This document shows positions 44,192 to 52,735 of a stretch of DNA of 64,000 nt, piece after piece. The notes under the pieces were generated by a model. That model made no database searches and was not told the DNA's origin. It was given only the letters and a program-made list of their open reading frames with translations. This DNA comes from Flavobacterium sp. Root901. GTDB taxonomy: Bacteria > Bacteroidota > Bacteroidia > Flavobacteriales > Flavobacteriaceae. The DNA lies in NCBI RefSeq assembly GCF_001429765.1, contig NZ_LMJB01000006.1, positions 62,001 to 126,000 of the forward strand, in the 5' to 3' direction. Numbering within the stretch: the first letter of the stretch is position 1; the number at the start of each line of letters is the position of its first letter. The position numbers and the translations under genes were made by a program.

Positions 44192-44345
44192 TTGGTTAGT
44201 TTAAAGTTCTAAAATACTATTTAAAAGTATAAACGTAAAATAAACACTAAAGTTTCTTTTTTAAAGTTATAAAGAAGTATAAGTAGAGAAATACATTTTT
44301 TTATTGAAAGATAATTGCAGAAATAAAAATCGGGTTTTGTTAGTA

Positions 44346-44372
44346 TAAAAAAAGCCCCAATTTTGGGACTTT
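44346..44372 (-). terminator. Terminator after the 44379 lipoprotein gene
   Basis: AAAGCCCCAA pairs with TTGGGACTTT with one mismatch (about 44352-44372). On the minus strand a run of eight Ts follows. Confidence 0.6.
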
Positions 44373-44378
44373 AATTTA

Positions 44379-44750
44379 TTATTCTGCTCTAAAAACCTTA
44401 CCTCTCTGTTTTTCTTCAGAACCAACCATTCCAAATTCAAAAGTATAGGAATCTTTTTCAGTTGTCAGGATCTTCATGCTGATTGCTTTTTCTTCGGCCA
44501 TGTTTTTTGGGTGTTTCTTTTGTAAAACATATTCGCAATCGCTTACCCAGCGTATCGTAGATGTATCTGTTTTTCCTTCAAAAGTTTCAATTTCTATGCT
44601 GTCTCTGCGCTCAAAAAAAGTAGTTTTTTTAACGCCATTTACTTCAAACTCAAATTTAAATTTTCCGTTTTTAAAGTCTTTGCAATTATGTTCGGCATTA
44701 TAACAGGAAACTAAAGTCAGAAAAGGAAATAAGAATATAATTTTTTTCAT
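44379..44750 (-). CDS. Small lipoprotein of unknown function (123 aa)
   Basis: The N-terminus MKKIIFLFPFLTLVSCYNAE gives a lipobox with Cys16. The rest is a compact beta-rich domain with two further cysteines (HNCKDFKNGKFKFEF, WVSDCEYVL). I recall that relatives in Flavobacterium are sometimes misnamed DNA topoisomerase IV; there is no similarity to it here. It stands alone with its own terminator. Function unknown. Confidence 0.8.
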   Translation of the reverse strand: MKKIIFLFPFLTLVSCYNAEHNCKDFKNGKFKFEFEVNGVKKTTFFERRDSIEIETFEGKTDTSTIRWVSDCEYVLQKKHPKNMAEEKAISMKILTTEKDSYTFEFGMVGSEEKQRGKVFRAE

Positions 44751-44832
44751 TTTAGATATTTTTTTAAAATCCAGATGGAATCAAAAGAATTTGATTTATA
44801 AGATTTTGAGTTCACTTAGATTTATAAAGGAA

Positions 44833-45408
44833 TCATTTCAATCTTTTTAATTCATCATCGGTAAAGTTCTTGATTTCTTTTTCTTTCGCAAACTTTTCGG
44901 CATTGTAATTTTCGGATTTATTTCTCGGAATCGATAAACTTTCCCACGAACTCTTTTTTAATTGTTTGGCATAAAAAACAATCTGTCCAACATGATAAGG
45001 ATAATGTGCCAATTGGCGATTAATAGCTTCAATAACCGTATGACCTTCATTTCTTATATAAATAATATCTGAAAGCTGCTCCGGTTTTAAACTATTAAGA
45101 GCATTTTCTAAACAGTTCCAGCCTTTATTCCAGATTTCTAAAATTTCTTCTTTAGAATGTAAATCATTTTCAAACTCAGCATCACGATTTCTCCATTCTT
45201 TTTCACCATCAGAAGTTAGAAAATCTGTCCAGCGCGAAAGCATGTTGCCGGAAATATGTTTTATAATTGTGGCAATGCTGTTAGTATCTTCATTTATAGC
45301 AACAAAAAGCTGGTCGGGTTCTAATTGTTCTATTGCTTTTTCGCCCAGCATTTTATAATATAAAAACTGTTTTTTGACACTTTCTAAATACGAACTATCT
45401 GCACTCAT
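44833..45408 (-). CDS. DinB-like DUF1572 protein
   Basis: The 191-residue four-helix DinB-like protein has three likely metal-binding histidines: one in TIIKHISGNMLSRW (about 45-58) and two in LAHYPYHVGQIVFYAKQL (about 134-151). DinB-like enzymes are thiol transferases or metal-dependent hydrolases. The gene starts two bases after the pentapeptide gene stop and is clearly co-transcribed with it. The substrate is unknown. Confidence 0.87.
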   Translation of the reverse strand: MSADSSYLESVKKQFLYYKMLGEKAIEQLEPDQLFVAINEDTNSIATIIKHISGNMLSRWTDFLTSDGEKEWRNRDAEFENDLHSKEEILEIWNKGWNCLENALNSLKPEQLSDIIYIRNEGHTVIEAINRQLAHYPYHVGQIVFYAKQLKKSSWESLSIPRNKSENYNAEKFAKEKEIKNFTDDELKRLK

Positions 45409-45410
45409 AA

Positions 45411-45983
45411 CTACACAATTTTTATATCATATTTATCTAAAAGTCCCACAATTCCCTGAGTTGAGAATTGTGCTTTTCTCATGGCATTAAATTCAGGATC
45501 AATTTTGTAATTGTAAGCCGTTGTAAAATCAACAGCAGCTAATTGTGTTTCATTAAAAATGGCGCCGTCTAAATTACAATCAGCAAAAACAGAACTCGTT
45601 AAATTTGTTCCAATAAAAGTGACTTCACGTAATGATGAATTAATGAACTTTGTTTTTGGCATTTTTTTATTAGAAAAGACAGCATAATCTAACGTACATT
45701 CTTCAAAATGAACCTGAAACAGAAAATCGTCACATTCATGAAAACCAATCCCAAGAAGTTTACAGTTTCTAAATGTTACATTTTTTAAACTCGTTCCGGC
45801 TAAACTTGTCATGGAAAGGTTGCAATCAATAAATTCGCAGTCTAAAAAGCTATTTGAACCAAAATTGCTATTAGAAAAATCACAATTTTTAAAGACACAA
45901 TCTTCAAACTCACGATTGTTGATTCGTTTATCAATATAAATAACTTTTTCGAATGTTTTTTGAATGTGAATTATACCTTCCAT
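45411..45983 (-). CDS. Pentapeptide-repeat protein
   Basis: The 190-residue protein folds as a right-handed quadrilateral helix, from the five-residue pattern with central Leu or Phe: CVFKNCDFSNSNFGSNSF, CEFIDCNLSMTSLAGTSL, and VFADCNLDGAIFNETQLAAV. A C-terminal non-repeat part follows. Qnr/McbG-type relatives mimic DNA and protect gyrase, but many pentapeptide proteins have no known role. The link to a DinB-like protein downstream is structural only. Confidence 0.88.
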   Translation of the reverse strand: MEGIIHIQKTFEKVIYIDKRINNREFEDCVFKNCDFSNSNFGSNSFLDCEFIDCNLSMTSLAGTSLKNVTFRNCKLLGIGFHECDDFLFQVHFEECTLDYAVFSNKKMPKTKFINSSLREVTFIGTNLTSSVFADCNLDGAIFNETQLAAVDFTTAYNYKIDPEFNAMRKAQFSTQGIVGLLDKYDIKIV

Positions 45984-46025
45984 GTAATTTAATTATAGAT
46001 TAAAAATTTGCTTCTTATGAACTAT

Positions 46026-46247
46026 TTAGTCATTGAATATGCCTTTCATAATAATTTTCAATCCTAAGAAAATCAGAAGCATCGAACTCAGACAAGCCAC
46101 AATTCCAATTCCTAAAACCAGATAATGCCAATCGTTTTTCTGATTTTGAAACGCATTGTAAATTAATGAAGGTCCAATAAACATTAGCGGCAGAGCGCCT
46201 GTCAAATATTTAATCCCTTTTCCTAATAATTGTTTGTTTGTTGCCAT
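46026..46247 (-). CDS. DUF6095-like membrane protein (73 aa)
   Basis: Two helices are visible (about 14-30, YLTGALPLMFIGPSLIYNA; about 41-66, LVLGIGIVACLSSMLLIFLGL). The motif GKGIKYLTGALPLMFIGPS is what I recognise as DUF6095. It lies 82 bases after murQ on the same strand and may be co-transcribed with it. Function unknown. Confidence 0.82.
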   Translation of the reverse strand: MATNKQLLGKGIKYLTGALPLMFIGPSLIYNAFQNQKNDWHYLVLGIGIVACLSSMLLIFLGLKIIMKGIFND

Positions 46248-46329
46248 TTTTTTTTCAGGTTTTCTTTTCGAATTTCAGACTTCAGATTTGTCCTTTGTCG
46301 ATATGCAAACGATATGATTATTTTATCGT

Positions 46330-47142
46330 TTATTTATTATAATTGTCAACAGCATTTCTCACGCTGCCGTATTTTTTTAATAATTCTGAAGCTTCTTCAT
46401 ACGAAACCGGAATTTCTCCCATAATCATTTTAACCCCGCGGTCTACCAGTTTAACATTGCTCAGCTGCATATCGACCATTTTGTTGCCTTTTACTTTCCC
46501 AAGCTGAATCATTGCTGCAGTCGAAATCATATTTAAAACCAGCTTTTGTGCAGTTCCGGCTTTCATTCTCGAACTTCCGGTAACAAATTCAGGTCCAACG
46601 ACAACTTCGACAGGAAATTTTGCTGTCAGCGCAAGCGGGCTTCCGGCATTGCAGGTAATACAGCCTGTAACGATATTATTTGCATTACAAGTTTCTAAAC
46701 CGCCAATAACATACGGAGTGGTTCCTGAAGCAGCAATTCCAATAACAACATCATTTTGGTTAATGTTATGTGACTGTAAGTCAATCCAGGCCTGCGTCGC
46801 ATTGTCTTCGGCATTTTCTACCGCACGGCGAATTGCAGTATCACCGCCCGCAATAATTCCGTTTACCAAATCAAAGGGAACGCCAAAAGTAGGAGGACAT
46901 TCTGAAGCATCAACAACACCCAAACGTCCGGATGTTCCGGCACCAATGTAAAAAATTCGTCCGCCCAGCTTTAAATTGGCGACAACCTGCGCTACCAAAG
47001 CTTCGATTTGCGGTATCGCTTTTTCGACAGCGTGCGGTACAGTTTTGTCTTCCTGATTAATATTGGTCAGCAGTTCGTGAACTGACATTTTTTCTAAATG
47101 TTCGTATTTTGAAGATTGTTCGGTTGTTTTTGTAAAAGTCAT
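46330..47142 (-). CDS. murQ: N-acetylmuramic acid 6-phosphate etherase
   Basis: It cleaves the lactyl ether of MurNAc-6-phosphate to give GlcNAc-6-phosphate and D-lactate in cell-wall recycling. The 270-residue SIS-fold protein shows IGAGTSGRLGVVDASECPPT (about 62-81) and, later, GPEFVTGSSRMKAGTAQK (about 188-205). It is slightly shorter than the E. coli enzyme. No PTS transporter (murP) or AnmK lies nearby, so sugar entry must be encoded elsewhere. It is followed by DUF6095. Confidence 0.94.
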   Translation of the reverse strand: MTFTKTTEQSSKYEHLEKMSVHELLTNINQEDKTVPHAVEKAIPQIEALVAQVVANLKLGGRIFYIGAGTSGRLGVVDASECPPTFGVPFDLVNGIIAGGDTAIRRAVENAEDNATQAWIDLQSHNINQNDVVIGIAASGTTPYVIGGLETCNANNIVTGCITCNAGSPLALTAKFPVEVVVGPEFVTGSSRMKAGTAQKLVLNMISTAAMIQLGKVKGNKMVDMQLSNVKLVDRGVKMIMGEIPVSYEEASELLKKYGSVRNAVDNYNK

Positions 47143-47272
47143 TTTTTGTCGAAATAGTTATCCTCCAAAATTAAACTTTTTTATGGCAAATCATGAAAAA
47201 TTAAGAAGTAAACTCATTTGCATTTTTAATCTTTTTTTGTTGATTTGTGTATCAGCAAACCCTTAGGAAACC

Positions 47273-47301
47273 TTGCAGAATGAACTAAAATATTATATTT
47301 G
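47273..47301 (+). promoter_or_regulatory. Promoter for the AraC-type regulator
   Basis: TTG (47273-47275) and TATATTTG (47294-47301) with 18 bases between give a good fit to the Flavobacterium consensus. The start codon follows 17 bases after. Confidence 0.5.
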
Positions 47302-47318
47302 TTAAATATTAAAAACAA

Positions 47319-48458
47319 ATGGATAAATTAAGTTTTTTGAACGGTATAGCCTGGATTTCTGTTTTTGTGTCGCTGCTTCTGGCTTTCTTTTTATTAACCG
47401 TAAAGACAGAAAATAAACTCGCCAATCGTTTATTTGCTTTCTTTTTTATTTTAACCGCAATCGATCTCAGCGGATTTTTCGTTTATGAATTTATCGAAGG
47501 ACAATTAAATCTCGAGGTTTTTAGATGGACAACCTGCCTTTTGGGAATGCCTTTATTTTATCTTTTTGTTTTAGCAGTTTGTTATTCTGATTTTCAATTA
47601 AAATGGAAACATTTTTTACATGCGATTCCCTTTCTATTTGTAAATTTTATTTTTATTCCGAGGTTTTATGCTGTTGGTGAAGCAGAGAAAATTCAGTTTT
47701 TTAAAGTGCACAATCAAATGCCCGAAATTTTGTTTTTTCATATTACGGTAGAAGTTCAGTACGTGTTTTATATCATTAGTGTTTATTTGATTTTGAAGAA
47801 ATACAAGGCACTTTATTTAGAAAATTATACCGATACAAGTTTTTCAACCTATAAATGGCTTTTTCAAATAACAACCGTTTTTGTTATTGCACATACCATT
47901 GTGGTATTAAAAAATTTATTGCGTTATACTAATTATAATGAATCATTTATTTGGGCGAATATTTTGGTTGGAAGTGTGGCACTGCTTATTACCTGCTGGT
48001 TTATAATGAAAGCATTAAATCATCCGGAACTTTTCAGGGGAATAAATTCTAAATTGAAATTAACAAAAGACATTCTGCCGGAAGAAGATAAAAAACCAGA
48101 ATTAGTAAACAGTCAAAACGAATTGATTCATGCTCAAATCGTGACTTTAAAACAATACATGACAGAGAAAGAGCCTTATTTAAATCCTTCGCTTACGATT
48201 CAGGAATTAGCAGGTCAGATTAATATTCCGGTTCGCGATTTATCGATTTTAATTAATCACCATATCGATCAGCATTTTTTTGATTTTGTAAATGAATATC
48301 GCATTCAAAAGGCAATGCATATTCTAAAGAATCCTTCCAAAAAAGATCTTACCGTTTTAGAAATTTTATATGATGTTGGTTTTAATTCAAAATCTTCGTT
48401 TAATACTTCTTTTAAAAAATATACGAATTTAACACCAACAGCTTACAGAAATAGTTGA
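47319..48458 (+). CDS. AraC-family regulator with an N-terminal membrane domain
   Basis: About residues 1-235 form seven hydrophobic helices (for example WISVFVSLLLAFFLLTV, HFLHAIPFLFVNFIFIP, WLFQITTVFVIAHTIVVL). The cytoplasmic C-terminus (about 270-379) is an AraC HTH: LTIQELAGQINIPVRDLSIL and ILYDVGFNSKSSFNTSFKKY. Such membrane-bound AraC proteins sense a signal at the membrane and act on nearby genes. The TonB-type receptor gene begins about 150 bases downstream in the same direction, behind a terminator, and is a natural candidate target. Confidence 0.9.
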   Translation: MDKLSFLNGIAWISVFVSLLLAFFLLTVKTENKLANRLFAFFFILTAIDLSGFFVYEFIEGQLNLEVFRWTTCLLGMPLFYLFVLAVCYSDFQLKWKHFLHAIPFLFVNFIFIPRFYAVGEAEKIQFFKVHNQMPEILFFHITVEVQYVFYIISVYLILKKYKALYLENYTDTSFSTYKWLFQITTVFVIAHTIVVLKNLLRYTNYNESFIWANILVGSVALLITCWFIMKALNHPELFRGINSKLKLTKDILPEEDKKPELVNSQNELIHAQIVTLKQYMTEKEPYLNPSLTIQELAGQINIPVRDLSILINHHIDQHFFDFVNEYRIQKAMHILKNPSKKDLTVLEILYDVGFNSKSSFNTSFKKYTNLTPTAYRNS

Positions 48459-48497
48459 AAATAAAGACTTTGTAAAAAGTCGTACTTTATAACAAAT

Positions 48498-48542
48498 AAA
48501 GTCGAACCAATTTCCTGATTAGAAAATGGTTCGACTTTTTTT
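48498..48542 (+). terminator. Terminator between the AraC gene and the TonB receptor
   Basis: AAAGTCGAACCA (48498-48509) pairs with TGGTTCGACTTT (48527-48538), followed by Ts. The loop is 17 bases. Confidence 0.8.
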
Positions 48543-48613
48543 TGTCGGTCGAATTCTGAAAATTTCTAATGCAGCTTTGCTTCAAATTATCGAACAAGTT
48601 AAAATTAGAAATT

Positions 48614-51001
48614 ATGAAAAAGTCAAATCTCCTTATCTTTTTATTATTGCCTTTGTTTTGTTTAGCGCAGTCGACCATGAAATTAAAAGGAAAAGTATCA
48701 AATGAAGTGATGCCTTTAGAATGGGCAGATGTTTCTATATTCAATTCAGAAGGAAAAATTATCGATGGAACTACCACCAAACCAGACGGAACTTTTGAAA
48801 TGAATCTGAAAAAAGGAACTTATAAAATTGGAATCAGCCTTTTGGGATTTTCAGAATTTGAAAAAGAAATTGTGATAGAAAAAGAAACTGATTTGGGAAC
48901 AATCATTTTGAAAGAAACAACAGCAAATCTGAATGAAGTTGTTATAAAAACTAAAAAGAATACAGTAGAACAAAAGATAGACCGCGTTGTTTATAATGTA
49001 GAAAATAATATTTCGGCGGCCAGCGGAGATGCACTTACGGCAATAAATGCTGCGCCCGGCGTTGTAGTACAAAGCAGCACGATTAATATATTAGGAAAAG
49101 GTGACTCAAGAGTTATGATTGATGGCAGAATGATTGAATTATCGGGCGAAGAGCTGAATAATTTCCTGAAATCAATTGCTGCAAATGATATTAAAAGTGT
49201 TGAAGTAATTGCAAATCCGCCGGCAAAATATGAAGCAAACGGAACTGGCGGAATCATTAATATTATCATGAAAAAAGGGATGCGGGATTCCTGGAAAAAT
49301 GCCATAACGCTATCGTACGATCAAAATAAATACGGAATTTATACTTTGAGAAACAGCTTTTTTTATAATAAAAATAAATTCAGATTTGCTTTTAGCGGAA
49401 ACGGACGCATTGGAAACACAAATAATACCGAAGATTTAGATATTTATTATCCAAACGGACTTTGGGAATTAAGAGACGTTTCTAAACAAAAAGAAAACAG
49501 CATTTCGGGGCGTTTTTCTTTAGATTATGATGTTTCTGAAAGAACTACAATAGGTTTTCAATATTTAAACGAAAGTTACAATCCTGATATGAATTCGAAT
49601 ACGGTTATCAGGATTTTTAATAATTCAAATTCTGTCGATTCGCTGCTTGTAAATAAAGGTTTTAACAATAAATATTCCGGAAGTCAGACTTATAATGCGC
49701 ATTTGATCTCAAGATTAGACTCAACAGGAAAAAAAGTAAGCGTCGATTTAGATTATTTCAGCTACGGTTCAAAATTCGATAAAAATTTTGCTGCAAAATC
49801 CTATCTGCCAGATGGAACGTATCAAAACACCAATCAGGCGGCGCGAAATAATTCCAATCAGGATATTGATAATTTTAGTTTAAAAACTGATTTCGAATTT
49901 CCAATGAAAGCTTTTGATTTGTCTTACGGAGGAAAAATAAGTTTTATAAAAAGTAACAGTAATGTGTTTTATTACAACACTATTTCCGGAACGCCGGAAT
50001 TAGATCCAAATCAGTCAAATGTATTTGAATATCAGGAAAATAATCAGGCACTTTATATTGACGGAAATAAAAAATGGAATGATAAATTTTCGGTCAAGCT
50101 GGGTTTAAGATTAGAAAATACGCAGACAAACGGTTATTCTCAAACCTTACATCAGGAAGTAAAAAATGATTATTTGAAGTTGTTTCCGAGTGTTTATCTG
50201 GATTATCAGTTTAATGACAACCACGGATTAAATTTCAGTTACGGAAAACGCATTAACCGTCCGGGTTTTGGAATGCTGAATCCGTTTCGAACCTATATCA
50301 ATAGTAATAGTTATTCTGAGGGAAATCCTTTTTTAAAACCTTCTTTTAGCAATAATTTCGATTTGACTTATTCGTTTAAAAAGAATTTGAGCACTTCTAT
50401 TTACTTTAACAGAACGACGAATGGTTATGGAGTTGTTTTTACTTCAAATCCTGAAATTAATACACAAATTGTGACAAGAGAAAATTATTTTGACGAAAAC
50501 TCATTTGGAATTGGAGAGAGTTATAATGCCGAAGTTACAAGCTGGTTCGAAACACAAACTTCAATTTATCTTTTGGGAGCAAAAACGTCTTTTATTTCGG
50601 GTATAAATGCAGTTCCGTCTAATAGTGAGCAGGTTTATTTTACAACAGAAAATACATTTTCGTTAAGTGAAACTACAAAATTGCAGCTGGAATATTTTTA
50701 CAGTTCGCCTTTCAAAAAAGGTTTGTATGAAATAGGTTATATGTCAGGGCTGAATCTTGCGATAAGACAAAATTTCCTAAAAAATGATCTGAAATTGACT
50801 TTTTTGATTAACGATATTTTTAATACTTCTTATTTAAAAGGATATAAATCAATTGTAAATGGCGTAACACAGGTTTACAGTCAGAATGAAAGTAATAGAT
50901 TTTTGAGGTTATCTGCAGTTTATAATTTTGGTAATAAAAAAATTAAAGTGCAGGAACGTGATTTTGGAAATAAAGAAGAGAAAAAACGAACCGGGAAGTA
51001 G
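48614..51001 (+). CDS. TonB-dependent receptor, outer-membrane beta-barrel family
   Basis: Starting at MKKSNLLIFLLLPLFCLAQ gives 795 residues with a signal peptide; the frame from 48569 only adds leader. A carboxypeptidase-like domain (about 22-95) is followed by a plug (DALTAINAAPGVVVQSSTIN, DGRMIELSGEELNNFLKSI, NPPAKYEANGTGGIINIIMK). The rest fits the outer-membrane beta-barrel family also used for two-domain Bacteroidota receptors, with FSYGKRINRPGFGMLNPF as a landmark. No SusD follows. The ligand is unknown; the AraC gene may control it. Confidence 0.9.
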   Translation: MKKSNLLIFLLLPLFCLAQSTMKLKGKVSNEVMPLEWADVSIFNSEGKIIDGTTTKPDGTFEMNLKKGTYKIGISLLGFSEFEKEIVIEKETDLGTIILKETTANLNEVVIKTKKNTVEQKIDRVVYNVENNISAASGDALTAINAAPGVVVQSSTINILGKGDSRVMIDGRMIELSGEELNNFLKSIAANDIKSVEVIANPPAKYEANGTGGIINIIMKKGMRDSWKNAITLSYDQNKYGIYTLRNSFFYNKNKFRFAFSGNGRIGNTNNTEDLDIYYPNGLWELRDVSKQKENSISGRFSLDYDVSERTTIGFQYLNESYNPDMNSNTVIRIFNNSNSVDSLLVNKGFNNKYSGSQTYNAHLISRLDSTGKKVSVDLDYFSYGSKFDKNFAAKSYLPDGTYQNTNQAARNNSNQDIDNFSLKTDFEFPMKAFDLSYGGKISFIKSNSNVFYYNTISGTPELDPNQSNVFEYQENNQALYIDGNKKWNDKFSVKLGLRLENTQTNGYSQTLHQEVKNDYLKLFPSVYLDYQFNDNHGLNFSYGKRINRPGFGMLNPFRTYINSNSYSEGNPFLKPSFSNNFDLTYSFKKNLSTSIYFNRTTNGYGVVFTSNPEINTQIVTRENYFDENSFGIGESYNAEVTSWFETQTSIYLLGAKTSFISGINAVPSNSEQVYFTTENTFSLSETTKLQLEYFYSSPFKKGLYEIGYMSGLNLAIRQNFLKNDLKLTFLINDIFNTSYLKGYKSIVNGVTQVYSQNESNRFLRLSAVYNFGNKKIKVQERDFGNKEEKKRTGK

Positions 51002-51011
51002 TTAATTTGAT

Positions 51012-51063
51012 AATTAGAGAATATGTCAATTAGATAATTTTCTAATTGACATATTTTCTAATT
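51012..51063. repeat. Long hairpin between convergent TonB and ZIP genes
   Basis: AATTAGAGAATATGTCAATT (51012-51031 and on to 51034) pairs with TCTAATTGACATATTTTCTA (51041-51060 and on to 51063) in 22 of 23 positions. The loop is six bases. It probably ends both transcripts. Confidence 0.85.
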
Positions 51064-51069
51064 GATTCA

Positions 51070-51738
51070 TTATAAAAAGAATGCCAATAAAATTCCGAGA
51101 ACGATCATTGAAACTTTTGCCACATTAAATTTATGCCCTTCACTGCTTTCAAAAATAATGGTGGATGAAATATGAAATAAAATTCCAATTACTATTGCGG
51201 TTATTTCTGTATAATAATCGTTTAAAACAGGCAGGTATTCTGATGCAATAGTTCCAAGCGGCGTCATGATGGCAAAAGTAATCATAAAGGCAAAAATGGC
51301 TTTTTTGTTCAGGTCAGCATTGATAAAAAAAGTCGTTAAAATTACGGCAATTGGCAAATGATGAATTGCAATTCCAAGTGCCAAATCATGATGATGACTT
51401 ACCGGAAAACCTTCTAAAAAGGCATGTATGCACAAACTTATGAAAAGCAGCCATGGAATCTGCGACATTTTTGCATGTCCGTGAACATGTCCGTGTTCAG
51501 CACCTTTTGAGAAAAATTCTAAAACGATCTGGAATAAAATTCCAACCATTATAAACAAACCAATTTTATGATTGTGTGATTCGTAAACTTCCGGAAGAAG
51601 ATGCATTACGGTTAAGGATAACAAAAATGAACCGCTGAAAGCCAAAAGTAATTTTAAATTGGTTTTGTTTTGAGGTTTTATAAACAAAGCCACACTATAT
51701 CCTAAAAGTACAGAAAATAAAGGTAGTAGATAATTCAT
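51070..51738 (-). CDS. ZIP-family metal transporter
   Basis: The 222-residue membrane protein has about eight helices. Metal-site motifs are HLLPEVYESH (about 46-55), LCIHAFLEGFPVSHHHDLAL (about 101-120) and GIAIHHLPIAVILTTF (about 121-136). A His-rich loop (AEHGHVHGHAK, about 80-90) lies on the cytoplasmic side. It imports zinc or another divalent metal. The gene stands alone; its leader faces the repeat that follows the methyltransferase gene. Confidence 0.92.
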   Translation of the reverse strand: MNYLLPLFSVLLGYSVALFIKPQNKTNLKLLLAFSGSFLLSLTVMHLLPEVYESHNHKIGLFIMVGILFQIVLEFFSKGAEHGHVHGHAKMSQIPWLLFISLCIHAFLEGFPVSHHHDLALGIAIHHLPIAVILTTFFINADLNKKAIFAFMITFAIMTPLGTIASEYLPVLNDYYTEITAIVIGILFHISSTIIFESSEGHKFNVAKVSMIVLGILLAFFL

Positions 51739-51747
51739 TTGTTTCTT

Positions 51748-51836
51748 TTTGTTTAATCGTTGATTTGTTTAATCGTTTAACTGTTTTTTTGTTTATCGAT
51801 TTAACGGTTAAACAAATCAACGATTAAACAATTAAC
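51748..51836. repeat. TTAATCG-word inverted array, copy 2
   Basis: The left arm (51748-51783, TTTGTTTAATCGTTGATTTG and on) and right arm (51796-51836, ending AACGATTAAACAATTAACC) share a 24-bp perfect complement. It fills the gap between the ZIP start and the methyltransferase stop. The words match copy 1 at 20451, but the order differs. Confidence 0.88.
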
Positions 51837-51837
51837 C

Positions 51838-52602
51838 TTATTTAAAAATCATGATTAATCTTTCGCTTTCGGTTTTGTGGAATTTTTTGAGTTTGTAATC
51901 TCCAAAAATATCCAGAAGGTAAATTCCTGCCTCGTCCATTAAATCCTGAAAATCTTTTAGGGTTAAAGCTTTTACTTTTTCGGTAAAATGATATTTTCTG
52001 CCCTGATCTTCAAAATCAATTTCTTTTAAAATATGTCCGTCTTCAACGTATCTTTTAATGTGAAAATCGATTCCGTCAACAGTTTTAACTTCCTGAGGAA
52101 CCAAAGTTTCAATTACCTGGGTAACATTCATAAAATCGATAACGGCAAAACCATATTCAGAGAGGCTTTCTTTAATTGCTTTCAGGGTTGTTAGGTTATC
52201 TTCGTCACTTTCGAAGTAGCCAAAACTGGTAAAAAGATTAAAAATGGCATCGAATTTTTCTTCAAAAGGCTCACGCATGTCGTGTACTTTAAAATGAAGA
52301 TGTTCGTTGCTGTTTTTATTGGCTTCGGCAATGCTGTTTTCAGATAAATCTGCGCCTAAAACATTATACCCCAATTGGTTTAGGTAAATAGAATGACGTC
52401 CTTTTCCGCAGGCTAAATCCAGTACTTTTGCTTTTTCAGGAAGATTTAAATAATGTGTTAAGTTATCCATGAAAATCTGAGCTTCCCTGTAATTTCTATC
52501 CTTATAAAGAATATGATAATACGGAGTATCAAACCATGATGTAAACCAGTTTTCGGTATTTCTTTCCTGATTTGGTGTAGATGAGTTAGGTGCTTCAGAC
52601 AT
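51838..52602 (-). CDS. Class I SAM-dependent methyltransferase
   Basis: The 254 residues have the SAM-binding VLDLACGKGRHSIYLNQLGY (about 59-78), followed by GADLSENSIAEA and the acidic FNLFTSFGYFESDEDN, which is motif II-like. The C-terminal half is a beta-sheet cap. The substrate cannot be told. It is divergent from the RNA methyltransferase gene; the space between holds overlapping -7 boxes in both directions. Confidence 0.9.
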   Translation of the reverse strand: MSEAPNSSTPNQERNTENWFTSWFDTPYYHILYKDRNYREAQIFMDNLTHYLNLPEKAKVLDLACGKGRHSIYLNQLGYNVLGADLSENSIAEANKNSNEHLHFKVHDMREPFEEKFDAIFNLFTSFGYFESDEDNLTTLKAIKESLSEYGFAVIDFMNVTQVIETLVPQEVKTVDGIDFHIKRYVEDGHILKEIDFEDQGRKYHFTEKVKALTLKDFQDLMDEAGIYLLDIFGDYKLKKFHKTESERLIMIFK

Positions 52603-52631
52603 TTATTCTATTTCAATTAATTCAAGTCCGG

Positions 52632-52650
52632 CAAATTTAGTGTATTTTTG
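52632..52650. promoter_or_regulatory. Close divergent -7 boxes for the two methyltransferase genes
   Basis: CAAATTTA (52632-52639; TAAATTTG on minus) faces the SAM methyltransferase gene. TATTTTTG (52643-52650) faces the RNA methyltransferase gene. They are only three bases apart. No strong -33 partner is clear for either. Confidence 0.4.
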
Positions 52651-52735
52651 CCGAAAAATAACTATTTCGCTGCGATACCTGTAAACTTGTCCGGTAATAT
52701 CCGCAGCCGATTGGATTTTTTTAATTTAGATAGAA

